Shown here: positions 53,786-63,236 of the stretch, in pieces
Layout: each line of letters opens with the position of its first letter
Numbering within the stretch: position 1 is the stretch's first letter
DNA from: Parerythrobacter_A sp963799315
Lineage (GTDB): Bacteria; Pseudomonadota; Alphaproteobacteria; Sphingomonadales; Sphingomonadaceae
Assembly: GCA_963799315.1 (NCBI GenBank)
Contig: CAWCWP010000003.1
Span: forward strand, 1-64,000
Direction of reading: 5' to 3'
Length of the DNA: 64,000 nt
Made by a program: the position numbers and the translations under genes
Notes under the pieces: model-generated
The model's input: the letters and a program-made list of their open reading frames with translations, nothing else
What the model was told of the DNA's origin: nothing
The model's database searches: none

Positions 53786-55387
53786 CTACGAGGCTCGCTT
53801 TGTAGTGAGCGCGGCGATGCGCTGCCGGTCGATGGCGCCGGTGGCGAAGGCGACGCCGAAATAGACGATGCCCGCGCATAGCACGAGGACCAGCAACGCG
53901 CCCAGTCTTTCAAACAGGCCCGCCGCATACCACCCCGCCAACAAGTCGCGCGCGAACCACAGCGCGACGCCCATTGCGGCGGCAGCGACCAGCTGCCGCC
54001 CCAGACGCAGCAACAGCGCGCCCGGCACGCGGTAATAGTCGCGCCGCACCAGCACCGCATACAGGAAGCCGACATTGATCCACGCGCCCACCACGCTGGC
54101 CCATGCCACGCCGACCACGCCGAAGCGTTGCAGGAAGGCGACGTTGAACGCGACGAACACGGCGAGCGAGATAAAGGCGGCATAGACCGGCGTGCGTGTG
54201 TCCGACCGGGCGTAGAAATTGGGCACCAGCACCTTTACCAGCACATAGGCAGGCAGGCCGACGACCAGCGCGGCCAGCACTTGCCCGGTGGCGGCGGCAT
54301 CGGCCAGGTCGAACCGCCCGCCCTGGAAGATCATGGTCACAAATGGCGTCGCGCATAGGGCCAGCGCCACGGCGGCAGGGATGGTCAACAGCATGGCCAG
54401 CTCGATCGCGTCGGACTGGATGCGCGCCGCGCCTTCGCGGTTGTCCGCGCCCACGAAACGCGACAGCGTGGGCAGGATCGCGGTGCTGAGTGCGATGCCG
54501 ATGATGCCCAGCGGCAACTGGTTCAGCCGGTCGGCATAGTTCATGTGGCTGACCGAGCCGCTGGCAAGCTGGTTCAGGAAATAGAGCTGGACCAGCGTAT
54601 TGATCTGGTACGCGCCGCCGCCGATGGCTGCGGGCAGGGCGATGGTCGCCATGCGCTTGACTTCCGGCGTCAGTTTAGGACGCTGGATGCGCGGGCGGAA
54701 CCCCTCGACGCGGACCCAGTAATACAGCCACGCCAACTGCATCACGCCCGCCCCGGTGACTGCCCAAGCGATACCGTAGGCGACCTGTTCTACCGAAGCG
54801 CCCGTCGCCGCCATCCAGCGTTCGCCGCCTAGCAACGCCGCGATCAGCACGATATTGAGGATGATCGGAAAGCTGGCACCGGGCGCAAAGCGGCTGACCG
54901 CGTTGAGCATCCCGGTGAACAGCGTCACCAGGCTGACCAGCACGATGTAGGGGAACATGATCCGCGCGAAATCGACGGCCATCGCGAATTCCGCCGCGTC
55001 GCTGTTGCCGGACTTGTCGGACAGCAGCCAGATCACGCCCGGCATCGCCAGCATCATCACGGCGCTCAGCACGATCAGCACCGGCAGGAAAACGCCAAGC
55101 ACATCGTTGCTGAAGCTGCGCGCGCTTTCCAGCCCCTGCTCCTCGCCCCCTCCAACCTCGCCACTCCCGTGCAAGCGTTTGGAGAACATCGGCACGAAAG
55201 CGGCGGAGAACGCGCCTTCGGCAAACAGGCGGCGGAAGACGTTGGGGATGATGAACGCCTGGAACCAGGCATCGGTCACCGCATTCGCGCCCAGCACCCG
55301 GCTGAAGATCATCTCGCGCGCCATACCGGCGACGCGGCTGACCATCGTCAGCCCGCCGATCGTGCCGACATGCTTGAGGAGGCTCAC
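53786..55387 (-). CDS. murJ: Lipid II flippase MurJ
   Basis: 533 residues, about 14 membrane segments. Moves lipid II across the inner membrane for peptidoglycan synthesis. The conserved N-terminus is visible (SRVAGMAREMIFSRVLGANA, then VTDAWFQAFIIPNVFRRLFAEGAFS with the functional Arg and the AEGA motif). The frame is uninterrupted. Same strand as secB and trpS. Confidence 0.96.
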   Translation of the reverse strand: MSLLKHVGTIGGLTMVSRVAGMAREMIFSRVLGANAVTDAWFQAFIIPNVFRRLFAEGAFSAAFVPMFSKRLHGSGEVGGGEEQGLESARSFSNDVLGVFLPVLIVLSAVMMLAMPGVIWLLSDKSGNSDAAEFAMAVDFARIMFPYIVLVSLVTLFTGMLNAVSRFAPGASFPIILNIVLIAALLGGERWMAATGASVEQVAYGIAWAVTGAGVMQLAWLYYWVRVEGFRPRIQRPKLTPEVKRMATIALPAAIGGGAYQINTLVQLYFLNQLASGSVSHMNYADRLNQLPLGIIGIALSTAILPTLSRFVGADNREGAARIQSDAIELAMLLTIPAAVALALCATPFVTMIFQGGRFDLADAAATGQVLAALVVGLPAYVLVKVLVPNFYARSDTRTPVYAAFISLAVFVAFNVAFLQRFGVVGVAWASVVGAWINVGFLYAVLVRRDYYRVPGALLLRLGRQLVAAAAMGVALWFARDLLAGWYAAGLFERLGALLVLVLCAGIVYFGVAFATGAIDRQRIAALTTKRAS

Positions 55388-55425
55388 TGCGGGAGCTTCC
55401 TATCTAGCGCGCGTCAGGGCGCGTT

Positions 55426-55953
55426 TCAGGCCTGGCCGACAGGCGCATCGACATCGGTGCCGCCTTCGCCCTCGGCATTCTGGGCCTGCATGCGCTGCGC
55501 ATAAAGGCCGTTGAAATCGACCGGATCGAGCATCAGCGGCTGGAAGCCGGTGTCGCGCGTGGCATCGGCGATGACGCGGCGCGCAAACGGGAACAGAAGG
55601 CGCGGCGCCTCTGCATACAGGAAAGCGTGCGCGTGATCTTCGGGCAGGTTGCGCATGCCGACGAGGCCGCAATAGGCCAGTTCGACCAGATACAGGCTGC
55701 CCTTGTCGCACTTCGCATCGACGGTGATCTTCAGCTCGACCTCGTGAATGTCGTCGTTCACGGATTTGGCGGCGATGTTGAACTGCAGATCGATCTGCGG
55801 CTTGTCTTCCCACTGGAAGGATTCGGGCGCCTGCGGATTTTCGACCGACAGATCCTTGATATATTGCGACAGCAGGCCCGCGACCGGCTGCGTATCGGCA
55901 CCGTTGGGCGCCGGGTCCATGTTGAGGTCGGTCAAGATATCGCCATCGGCCAT
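55426..55953 (-). CDS. secB: Protein-export chaperone SecB
   Basis: 175 residues. Tetrameric chaperone that keeps precursors unfolded and hands them to SecA. LLSQYIKDLSVENPQAPESF, EVELKITVDAKC and LLFPFARRVIADATRDTGF-type core match the family; the acidic C-terminus is typical. Divergent from the Tim44-like gene. Confidence 0.97.
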   Translation of the reverse strand: MADGDILTDLNMDPAPNGADTQPVAGLLSQYIKDLSVENPQAPESFQWEDKPQIDLQFNIAAKSVNDDIHEVELKITVDAKCDKGSLYLVELAYCGLVGMRNLPEDHAHAFLYAEAPRLLFPFARRVIADATRDTGFQPLMLDPVDFNGLYAQRMQAQNAEGEGGTDVDAPVGQA

Positions 55954-56161
55954 GTGGTAGGTATTCCTGTCGAATTGAAATGGGTGCCGCGTGCAGATGC
56001 GGCGTGGCGTGAGCGCGTAGCAGCCGGTCGTGCGCCCCGCAACGTCCGTCGCACCGGTGCGGCAGCGCGCCCCGCACCGATACCCGCCCCGTTGCGGGTT
56101 TGTAATCCCTGCCTATGTAGGGCAGGAGTTACGCACATCGTTTCGCAACAGGTAAGCCTTC

Positions 56162-56821
56162 GTGATAATCCAGATCGTCATCCTCGCCATCATCGCCGCC
56201 GTGCTCGGGTACAAGCTGTATTCGGTGCTGGGCCGCCGCGCAGAGCACGAGGAAGAGCCGATTGCGCCGCCCCGTGATAACCAGGCTCGCGATAACCAGC
56301 AGATCAATACGCCTGCCGCCGGTGCGCCGGTCGCAGCCTTGCCCGAACAGCGCGCGCCGCGCGTTCTGCCTGCCGTGGAACAGGGCGTGCGCGCCATCGC
56401 GGCGGCGGACAGCCGGTTCGATATCAGTTCATTCATCGAAGGAGCCAAGGGTGCCTATGCGATGGTGCTGGAGGCCTTTTGGGAAGGCGACCGCGAAACG
56501 CTGCGCGAGCTGTGCGACAACGATGTCTACGCTAGCTTCGATGCTGCCATCACCACGCGCGAGGATGCGGGCGAAACGCTCGACAACCGGCTGGTCCGGA
56601 TCGAGGAAGCGCAGATCGACCGCGCGCAGATCGACGGACGCACCGCGCGTATCGCTGTGCGCTTCGTGGCCGATATCGCCGCCGTCACCCGCGACAGCGA
56701 AGGCACCGTCATCGCCGGATCGCTGGACGATGCCATCGAAAGCCGCGACGTCTGGACCTTCATGCGCGACGTGAAGGCGAACGACCCGAACTGGCTGCTC
56801 GACGAAACCGACGAAGGCTGA
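56162..56821 (+). CDS. Tim44/TimA-family inner-membrane adaptor
   Basis: 219 residues from a GTG. One N-terminal membrane anchor (MIIQIVILAIIAAVLGYKLY), a proline/glutamine-rich linker (about 30-65), then the Tim44-like domain (FIEGAKGAYAMVLEAFWEGD, then DVWTFMRDVKANDPNWLL). Mitochondrial Tim44 tethers the import motor; bacterial members have roles in the envelope that are not settled. It is followed after five bases by mltA, so the two are one operon. This Tim44-mltA-smr order is conserved in many alphaproteobacteria. Confidence 0.88.
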   Translation: MIIQIVILAIIAAVLGYKLYSVLGRRAEHEEEPIAPPRDNQARDNQQINTPAAGAPVAALPEQRAPRVLPAVEQGVRAIAAADSRFDISSFIEGAKGAYAMVLEAFWEGDRETLRELCDNDVYASFDAAITTREDAGETLDNRLVRIEEAQIDRAQIDGRTARIAVRFVADIAAVTRDSEGTVIAGSLDDAIESRDVWTFMRDVKANDPNWLLDETDEG

Positions 56822-56826
56822 GACCC

Positions 56827-58013
56827 GTGCTGCGCCATGCAACCGCGCTGATCGCCGCGCTGGTGCTGGCCGGGTGCAATGCGGTGTCAGCCCCTTCGGC
56901 AAGCGTGCCCGTTGTCACGCCGCCGGTTACGTCTTCTGTCGCTGCAACCTCCGCTGCGCTGCTGGGTGTATCGGTTGCCGCGACATCTATCGTGCGGCCC
57001 GAAGATGCCGAGGCGGCCCTGCGTTCGTTCCGCGAATCCTGCCCTGCCATCCTGCGGCGCGATGACCGGTCCGGACTGACTACGCGCGAGGACTGGCGCA
57101 CCGCGTGCTATGAGGCGACGCTGCCGCAGCCCGATCCGGCATCTTTCTTCCAGCGTCTGTTCATCCCCGTCACGGTGGGCACGGGCGAAGCCTTCGCCAC
57201 CGGCTATTTCGAACCTGAGATCGCCGGATCTCGCACTCGCCGCACCGGCTTCGATGTGCCGGTCTATGCCGTGCCCGAAGACCTCGTGCGCCGCTGGCCC
57301 GCCGATATGCCGGAGGCGGAACGCACCGCTCGTCCGCCGCTCGTCCGCCTGCTGCCCGACGGCACAACCACCCGCTATTACGACCGTACCGCCATCGAGG
57401 AAGGCGCGCTGGCCGGACGCGGACTGGAGATCGCGTGGGCGGCCGATCCGGTCGAGATGTTCTTCCTGCAAATCCAGGGATCGGGCCGTCTCGTCTCACC
57501 CGAAGGAGACGTTATCCGCATCGGCTATGCCGGGCAGAATGGTCACGGCTACACCGGTATCGGCGGCCTGATGCGCGAACGCGGCCTGCTGGGTGACGGA
57601 CCGGGGCAATATGCCGGATCGATGCAGGGCATCATGGCCTATATCCGCGAGAATCCGGAGGCCGGGCAGGCGCTGATGCGCGAGAACGCCAGCTGGGTTT
57701 TCTTCACCGAACTGACCGGAGACGGCCCGCTCGGTTCGCTCGGCATTCCGGTGCGCGGCGAAAGCTCGGTCGCGGTCGATCCAAAATTCGTACCCTATGG
57801 CGCGCCGGTCGTGCTGGCGATCTGGACCGCCCCGAAGCCAGCGGCATGTGGATCGCGCAGGATACCGGCGGCGCGATCAAGGGCGCAAATCGCTTCGACA
57901 CATTCTGGGGCGCAGGCGATCGCGCCCGTACCATCGCGGGCGGCATGAGCGCGCGCGGCCGCGCCACGATCCTGCTGCCACGTCCGGCGGCATGGCGACT
58001 GGGAATACGATGA
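56827..58013 (+). CDS. mltA: Membrane-bound lytic murein transglycosylase A, frameshifted as given
   Basis: About 395 residues after repair, from a GTG. Lipoprotein signal with lipobox LAGC. The MltA domain (TGYFEPEIAGSRTRRTGFDV, EMFFLQIQGSGRL) is followed by the 3D domain with the catalytic Asp (AQDTGGAIKGANRFDTFWG). The frame is lost near 57819-57823; one missing base restores DRPEASGMWIAQDTGG. The stop overlaps the smr start (ATGA). Confidence 0.92.
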
Positions 58014-58635
58014 CCAGCCCGCGCGGGCTGTCGGACGACGAGGCGGCGGCTTGGGATGCGGTGGCGAAGACGGTGAAAGCGTTTTCGAAAAAGTCTTTGT
58101 CTGGGTGCGCTCCGGACATCCGTCCTGCGCTTGCTGTGCCATCCCGCTTCCCCTCCCGACCACCCACGGGATTATCCTCAAGGGTGGTCGGGAGGGGGGG
58201 CGGGACCGCACAGCACCCGAGCGTCATCGAGCAGACAAGAACGCGAGGGACGGCACAGCTCCGGGAGTTGGCGCGCAAAGGCAACGCCCCGACACGCTCG
58301 ACGGCCACCGCGACCGCCGCCTGAAATCGGGCCGCACCGACCCGGACTTCTCGCTCGACCTGCATGGCCATACGCTGGACGCCGCTTACCATCGGCTCGA
58401 CAGCGGGCTGGTGCAGGCGAAGGCGATGGGCGCGCGTGTGGTGCTCGTCGTGACCGGCAAGCCGCGCCCGGTCGATGCGGCGGACCGGGGCACCAGCCGC
58501 GGTGCCATCCGCGCCAAGATCCTCGACTGGCTCGCCGCCGGACCCCACGCAAACGACATCGCCGCCATCCGCCGCGCTCACCGCAAACATGGCGGCGAGG
58601 GCGCGCTGTATCTGGTGCTGCGGCGCCAGAGCTAG
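58010..58635 (+). CDS. Smr/MutS2-type domain protein, interrupted by a hairpin repeat and frameshifted as given
   Basis: About 209 residues as encoded. N-terminal MTSPRGLSDDEAAAWDAVAK is the usual start of alphaproteobacterial Smr proteins. The C-terminal Smr domain has DFSLDLHGHTLDAAY, the GTSRGAIRAK loop and HRKHGGEGALYLVLRR, with predicted DNA nuclease or nicking activity in relatives. Between them the usual variable linker contains the hairpin-plus-iteron repeat (58105-58197), translated in frame. A missing base near 58270-58290 breaks the frame after the repeat. Confidence 0.86.
58105..58197. repeat. Hairpin-plus-iteron repeat, copy 2, inside smr
   Basis: One inverted 37-bp unit (58105-58140, starting GTGCGCTCCGGACATCCGTCC) followed by the hairpin with arms 58150-58165 and 58182-58197. 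The hairpin is in the same orientation as copy 1 near 45.2 kb, but the 37-bp unit is inverted relative to it. Confidence 0.8.
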
Positions 58636-58664
58636 AAGGGGGCGGTAGCCCGACCGCGACGCCG

Positions 58665-59732
58665 TCAGTCGGCAGCGGGACGCAATTTTTCGTAAGCAGT
58701 CCGGTATTGCGAGACGGGCCGGTCGAAAAGCCGGGAGGCATCCACGATCGCGTCGACTGCGTCGAGATCGGTATAATCCAGCTCTATCAAGGTGCCGATG
58801 GCATCCGGATCGCCGCCGTTGCGAACATCGGATTCGGCAATCGCATAGCCGACATAATACCCAAGATCGCGCGTACCGAAATCGTTGGTCCTGTCGTTCC
58901 ATATCCAGCCTGAAAAATCCTCGTTTCCTATTTCGCCGGCGAAAGCTGACAGCACGCGCCGGGCGTTCGCTTCGCCGAAAACGATTGCCGGTTGTCGGGA
59001 CCTCATTCCGATAGCTTCGGTGGAGACATATTCCGCCACCCCTTCGAACAATGCCTGCGACAGCAGATCGACGCCGCCCTCGCTGCGCTGCTGCGTATGC
59101 ACCCATTCGTGCAGGTTCAGCGCGACGATATTGTCGATCGGACTGCCTTCGAAATAGCTGGCCAGATGCGGGAACCGCGCCATCAGTTCGGCCACAGGCG
59201 TGCTGCTGTCGGCCATCGCCAGTTCGGCGCCGATCAACAGCTTTCCGTCGATTGCGGTTCCTCCTGCGCGCAACGCGCCGATCACGAAATACACCGGCAC
59301 CGGCTCGCTGGCCGGATAAACGCTCCGCATGCGTCCCAGCCCCGTCTCGATGGCGGGCGCCAGCGCTTTTGCCCGCATCGTATTTGCGCGGACGGCGTTC
59401 CAGAAAAGCGGCGCTTCGTTGATCGCCTGAATGAATTCACCGGTTCGATAGCTTCTGGCACGCATCATGGCGTGAAGGCCGGGCGACCCCCGGTCGATAT
59501 AGTATTCGTTCAGAATACGCGTCTGGATCCTCGGATCGTCTTCTGCGGTTATCAGGTCGTAGGCAGTCCAGAAGCGGTCGATGTCCTGCGTTACGACAGA
59601 TGGGCTGGTGGCAGGCTGGGTGGGAACTGCACTTTGGCCAGCTGCACATCCTGTCAGGGAAACGGGCAGCACCGCGACCGCAACAACCGGAAGAAGCAAA
59701 CGGACAAGTTTCCCGGAAAGCCCAACGCGCAT
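58665..59732 (-). CDS. Lipoprotein with a zincin-type HEWVH motif, probable DUF2268-like protease
   Basis: 355 residues. Lipoprotein signal with lipobox LTGC. The catalytic-looking motif NLHEWVHTQQ (about 205-214) fits HExxH, and FEGVAEYVS 15-20 residues later can supply the third zinc ligand. A beta strand ALRAGGTAIDGKLLIGAEL precedes it. Overall layout resembles predicted zinc-dependent proteases of the DUF2268/GldB-like kind. Substrate unknown. Three 12-bp repeats lie just upstream. Confidence 0.76.
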   Translation of the reverse strand: MRVGLSGKLVRLLLPVVAVAVLPVSLTGCAAGQSAVPTQPATSPSVVTQDIDRFWTAYDLITAEDDPRIQTRILNEYYIDRGSPGLHAMMRARSYRTGEFIQAINEAPLFWNAVRANTMRAKALAPAIETGLGRMRSVYPASEPVPVYFVIGALRAGGTAIDGKLLIGAELAMADSSTPVAELMARFPHLASYFEGSPIDNIVALNLHEWVHTQQRSEGGVDLLSQALFEGVAEYVSTEAIGMRSRQPAIVFGEANARRVLSAFAGEIGNEDFSGWIWNDRTNDFGTRDLGYYVGYAIAESDVRNGGDPDAIGTLIELDYTDLDAVDAIVDASRLFDRPVSQYRTAYEKLRPAAD

Positions 59733-59748
59733 CTTTATCTCCGACGTA

Positions 59749-59784
59749 TTCGAAGCTGTGTTCGAAGCTGTGTTCGAAGTTGGG
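59749..59784. repeat. Three 12-bp repeats centred on TTCGAA
   Basis: TTCGAAGCTGTG occurs twice, followed by TTCGAAGTTGGG, in the 58-bp gap upstream of the zincin lipoprotein start. TTCGAA is palindromic, so this makes three evenly spaced dyads, 12 bp apart. Confidence 0.6.
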
Positions 59785-59790
59785 CCATTA

Positions 59791-60222
59791 TCATTCCACC
59801 GGCGTTCGAAACAATCCTGCCACGAATACCAGCCATCCTGCAGTCATTGCGACGCTGCCGCCCAGCACGGCGGTGGCGACCAGCATTTCCGCGGTCGCGC
59901 CCGCGCCAAAGCCCGCTCCGGCAATGGGCAGGATGCTGTTCGCGCCCGTGATCGCCGCGCCGGTCAGGCCGACCCACAGGACATACATGCCGGCAATGAT
60001 CGCCCACCGCGCCAGTCCGGAAAACAGCGGCGACAGGCTCGCCCAGCGCCAGACCGCGCCCGTCACCATCAGGGCGGTTCCGCACTGGACGGCGGTCAGA
60101 TGCGCCGACAGGGCCATGCGCGGATTGGCGAAATCCTGCACCACCGCCCCTTGCAGCAGACCCAGCAGGAACAGCACCGCGCCCGCCTGGATCAATGTTC
60201 GTTGTCCGGTGTCCAGCGTCAT
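59791..60222 (-). CDS. Four-helix membrane protein, distantly like styrene-oxide isomerase
   Basis: 143 residues, four membrane segments. The spacing of Gly-rich helices and the sequences LIQAGAVLFLLGLLQGAVVQ, ALSAHLTAVQCGTALMVTG and GANSILPIAGAGFGAG recall the styrene-oxide isomerase and related small membrane enzymes. Catalytic activity cannot be inferred. I chose the ATG at 60222 with GAGGAG about ten bases upstream. It follows aroC by 13 bp on the same strand. Confidence 0.6.
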   Translation of the reverse strand: MTLDTGQRTLIQAGAVLFLLGLLQGAVVQDFANPRMALSAHLTAVQCGTALMVTGAVWRWASLSPLFSGLARWAIIAGMYVLWVGLTGAAITGANSILPIAGAGFGAGATAEMLVATAVLGGSVAMTAGWLVFVAGLFRTPVE

Positions 60223-60235
60223 CGACGTATGCTCC

Positions 60236-61325
60236 TCATCCGCATTGCGCACGGTGCAGCAGTTTCTGGTCGGCCAGCACCAGCGCCATCATCGCGGCGA
60301 CGACCGGCGCGCCGCGAATGCCGACGCAGGGGTCGTGGCGGCCCTTGGTGCGCAGCTTCGTGTTTTCGCCGTCGCGGGTGATCGTGTCCACCGGCGTCAG
60401 GATGGAGCTGGTCGGCTTGAACGCCACGCGGCACACCACCGGCTGTCCGGTCGAGATGCCGCCCGATACGCCGCCCGCATGGTTGGCAGCAAAGGTCGGC
60501 TCGGCGCCCTCTGCCGGGCCCTGCCGCATCGCATCGGCATTCGCCTCGCCGCTCAGTTCCGCCGCGCCGAAGCCGTCGCCGATCTCTACGCCTTTCACCG
60601 CGTTGATGCCCATCATCGCGGCGGCGAGTTCGGCGTCAAGCTTGGCATAGACGGGCGCGCCCCAGCCTGCGGGCACGCCGGCTCGCCACGCATTCGACGA
60701 CTGCGCCCAGCGAAGAGCCTGCTTTGCGGGCGGTATCGATCAGGCCCTCCCACCGCTGCGCCGCGGCGGCGTCGGGGCAGAAGAACGGGTTGCGGTCGAT
60801 CTCGGCGAAATCCATCGCTTCGCGGTCGATTTCGTCGGTGCCGATCTGGCTGACATAGGCCGTGATCGTCACCTCTGGCACCACCAGCCGCGCCACCGCC
60901 CCCGCCGCGACCCGCGCCGCCGTCTCGCGCGCACTCGACCGCCCGCCGCCGCGATAGTCGCGGAACCCGTATTTCGCGTCATAGGCATAGTCGGCATGGC
61001 CGGGGCGATAGGCCTTGGCGACTTCGGAATAGTCCTTGCTGCGCTGGTCCGTGTTCTCGATCTGGAGCGCGATGGGCGTGCCGGTCGTGCGCTGTATGCC
61101 GTCGGCTTCGAACACTCCGGACAGGATGCGGACCGCATCGGGCTCGCGCCGCTGCGTGGTGAAGCGGTTCTGGCCCGGACGGCGCGCGTCGAGGAACGGC
61201 TGGATATCGGCTTCGCCCAGGGCAAGCCCCGGCGGGCACCCGTCGACCACCGCGCCCAGTGCCGGTCCGTGGCTTTCGCCCCAGGTGGTGAAGCGGAAGA
61301 CCCGCCCGAATGTGTTCCAGCTCAT
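60236..61325 (-). CDS. aroC: Chorismate synthase, frameshifted as given
   Basis: 362 residues after repair. Last step of the shikimate pathway, FMN-dependent. Family signatures are visible: TWGESHGPALGAVVDGCPPG near the N-terminus, GGGRSSARETAARVAAGAVA in the centre and HAGGVSGGISTGQPV plus RHDPCVGIRGAPVVAAMMAL in the C-terminal part. One extra base near 60680-60683 separates AVVECVAS from GVPAGWGAPVYAKLDAELA. Confidence 0.95.
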
Positions 61326-61576
61326 GCCCGCGCTTGTGCGCGAGGCAGGCGGCGCTGTCCACGGTCCAGAACGCCATGCATTTCCTACAGGCGGATTGGC
61401 TGGCATAGAGGGCGAATGATTTGCTTCGCTCCCCGTCGCGCTCTTCGTTTGCCGGACGTTTCACGGATAGACGCAGGACGAAGTCCACATATCGGAAAAA
61501 ATCGCGGTGCAGGCCTAAACTTCCCTAAACTTCCGCGTAGGTTTGCGGAAAATTCCGAACTGCTGGACCACGCGCT

Positions 61577-62178
61577 ATGATTGCCAAGTTGAAAGGCCTG
61601 CTGGACGAAACCGGCGCGGACTGGGCGGTGATCGATGTCGCGGGCGTCGGTTACCTCGTGCATTGCTCGACCAAGACGCTGGCGGCTTTGGGCGAGGCAG
61701 GGGAGGGCTGTACGCTCTACACCGATTTGCAGGTGAGCGAGAACGACATGCGTTTGCTGGGATTTGCGGAAGCTGCGGAGCGCGACTGGTTCCGTCTGCT
61801 GACCGGCGTGCAGGGCGTGGGCAGCAAGGTCGCGCTGGCGATCCTGTCGGCGCTGTCCACGGCGGAAGTGCAGGCGGCATGTGCGGGCGGCGATGCCGTC
61901 ACCGTGGCGCGGGCGCAGGGCGTGGGGCCGAAACTGGCGGGGCGCATAGTGAACGAATTGAAGGAAAAGGCGGGCGCACTGCCCGCCGGTCCGGGCGGCG
62001 TCGCGTTTCGCCGCGCCCGCCGCCGGGGCCAGCGCCGATGCCGTCAGCGCGCTGGAGAACCTCGGCTTCAAACCCGCCACCGCCGCCCGCGCCGTCGCCG
62101 CCGCCACGGCGGAATCGGCGACAGGACGCGGCAGAGGGCGACCTGATCCGCGTGGCGTTGAAATTGGCGGCCAGATAG
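61577..62178 (+). CDS. ruvA: Holliday junction helicase subunit RuvA, two frameshifts as given
   Basis: 199 residues after repair. Binds Holliday junctions and loads RuvB. N-terminal MIAKLKGLLDETGADWAVID, helix-hairpin-helix LLTGVQGVGSKVALAIL and VARAQGVGPKLAGRIVNELK are intact. After GPGGVA the frame is lost near 62005-62009 and again near 62123-62126, one extra base each; the C-terminal domain (DAVSALENLGFKPATAARAV, then DAAEGDLIRVALK) is otherwise complete. A DsrE gene and a repeat-flanked spacer separate it from ruvB; in many genomes ruvA and ruvB are adjacent. Confidence 0.94.
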
Positions 62179-62190
62179 GAGCTACACGAT

Positions 62191-62764
62191 ATGTATTTCG
62201 TCAAATTGCCCGCCTTTTCCTGCGCCCTGTCCTGTGCCCTTGTCGCCGCCACACCGCTAGCCGCGCAGGACGCTGGGCCGTTCCCGACCGGACCGGTTAT
62301 CGAAGGCTTCGGCCCCCACGCGCGCGTGGACGGTATCGACCGATGTGCCCACCGATACCGAGTTCGCGCACAGCTTCGATGTGGTGGAGGCTGCCGATGG
62401 TGATGCGCGCAATCGCGGGTTCGAGAGCGCCGCGCGCTTCGTCAACATGCACGCCGCCGCTGGCGTGGACCCGGACAATATCCGCGTGGCCGTGGTGGTG
62501 CATGGCGGCGCGGTGCGCGACCTCCTGACCAACGCGGCGCGGGCCGAACGCGCGCTGACGCTGGACGCGGATGGCGCGAATCCCAGCGGTGCGATGGTGC
62601 AGGCGATGCTGGATGCCGGGGTTCGTTTCATCGTGTGCGGGCAGAGCATGGCGGGCGCCGGTATCGCACGCGAGGAACTGCGCGACGGCGTGGAAGTCGC
62701 CCTGTCCGCTATGACCGCCCACGCCCTGCTGCAACAGCGCGGCTACACGGTGAACCCGTTTTGA
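62191..62764 (+). CDS. Secreted DsrE-family protein, frameshifted as given
   Basis: About 190 residues after repair. Signal peptide 1-25 (MYFVKLPAFSCALSCALVAA, cleavage after PLAAQ). The DsrE-like alpha/beta domain follows (FESAARFVNMHAAAGVDPDN, IRVAVVVHGGAVRDLL, and a conserved Cys in RFIVCGQSMAG). Family members bind sulfur species; periplasmic members are of unknown function. One extra base near 62320-62342 breaks the frame. It starts 12 bp after ruvA. Confidence 0.82.
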
Positions 62765-62786
62765 CTGACGATGCCATAGTTCACTG

Positions 62787-62815
62787 CCGTCATCCTGAAC
62801 TCGGTTCAGGATCCA
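62787..62815. repeat. CGTCATCCTGAAC hairpin repeat, left copy
   Basis: CCTGAAC-TCG-GTTCAGG forms a seven-base hairpin inside CCGTCATCCTGAACTCGG. An inverted copy of the same family is at 63195-63222. I recall this sequence type as common in sphingomonads. Confidence 0.7.
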
Positions 62816-63194
62816 TTGTCTGCCTTCACGCTTGGAGCAATCGGCTCCATATCCAAGGCCGGCGCACAGGTCGTGCCAGTCTGCGGATTGTCGCTTTCGA
62901 TCAGATTGATCTTCCATTGACGTGCCAATGCTTGAGCTGTTTCTCGCGCGTGATCGACCTTGGGTCCATAGTCTTCGAACATGTTCATAGCGCATACAGA
63001 GATGGATGACGATTATAGCGGCGGTGAAGCCGAGGGAATTACCGCTTACGATGCTGCGCAGACAGTCTGCAGATGGAAGATTAGCTCGTGACGCCGATAG
63101 TACGAGCGGTTGGCCAGAACGGCTTGGCTGGCAAGGATGTAAACGCAGGGCTGCCGCGTTGATTAATGCATGAACACTGTGCTTGCCGCAACGA
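62816..63194. other. Spacer between inverted repeats, no gene assigned
   Basis: About 380 bp between the DsrE gene and ruvB. It is less G/C-rich than genes nearby. A 60-codon minus-strand frame (62806-62988) and a 29-codon plus-strand frame starting at 63003 (MDDDYSGGEAEGITAYDAAQ) are present; neither has a clear ribosome binding site or a recognisable family, so they may be remnants. Confidence 0.55.
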
Positions 63195-63222
63195 TGGACG
63201 CTGAAACAAGTTCAGCATGACG
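63195..63222. repeat. CGTCATCCTGAAC-type hairpin repeat, right copy, inverted
   Basis: Reverse complement CGTCATGCTGAACTTGTT matches the left copy at 62787-62815 with a few changes. The internal hairpin is GCTGAA ... TTCAGC. It ends 14 bases before the ruvB start, so it is part of the ruvB leader. Confidence 0.68.
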
Positions 63223-63236
63223 AGTAAGGATGGCGG

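Noticed and set aside
62806..62988. 60-codon minus-strand ORF in the ruvB spacer
   Set aside because: No ribosome binding site or family; it overlaps the repeat and is better treated as a remnant.
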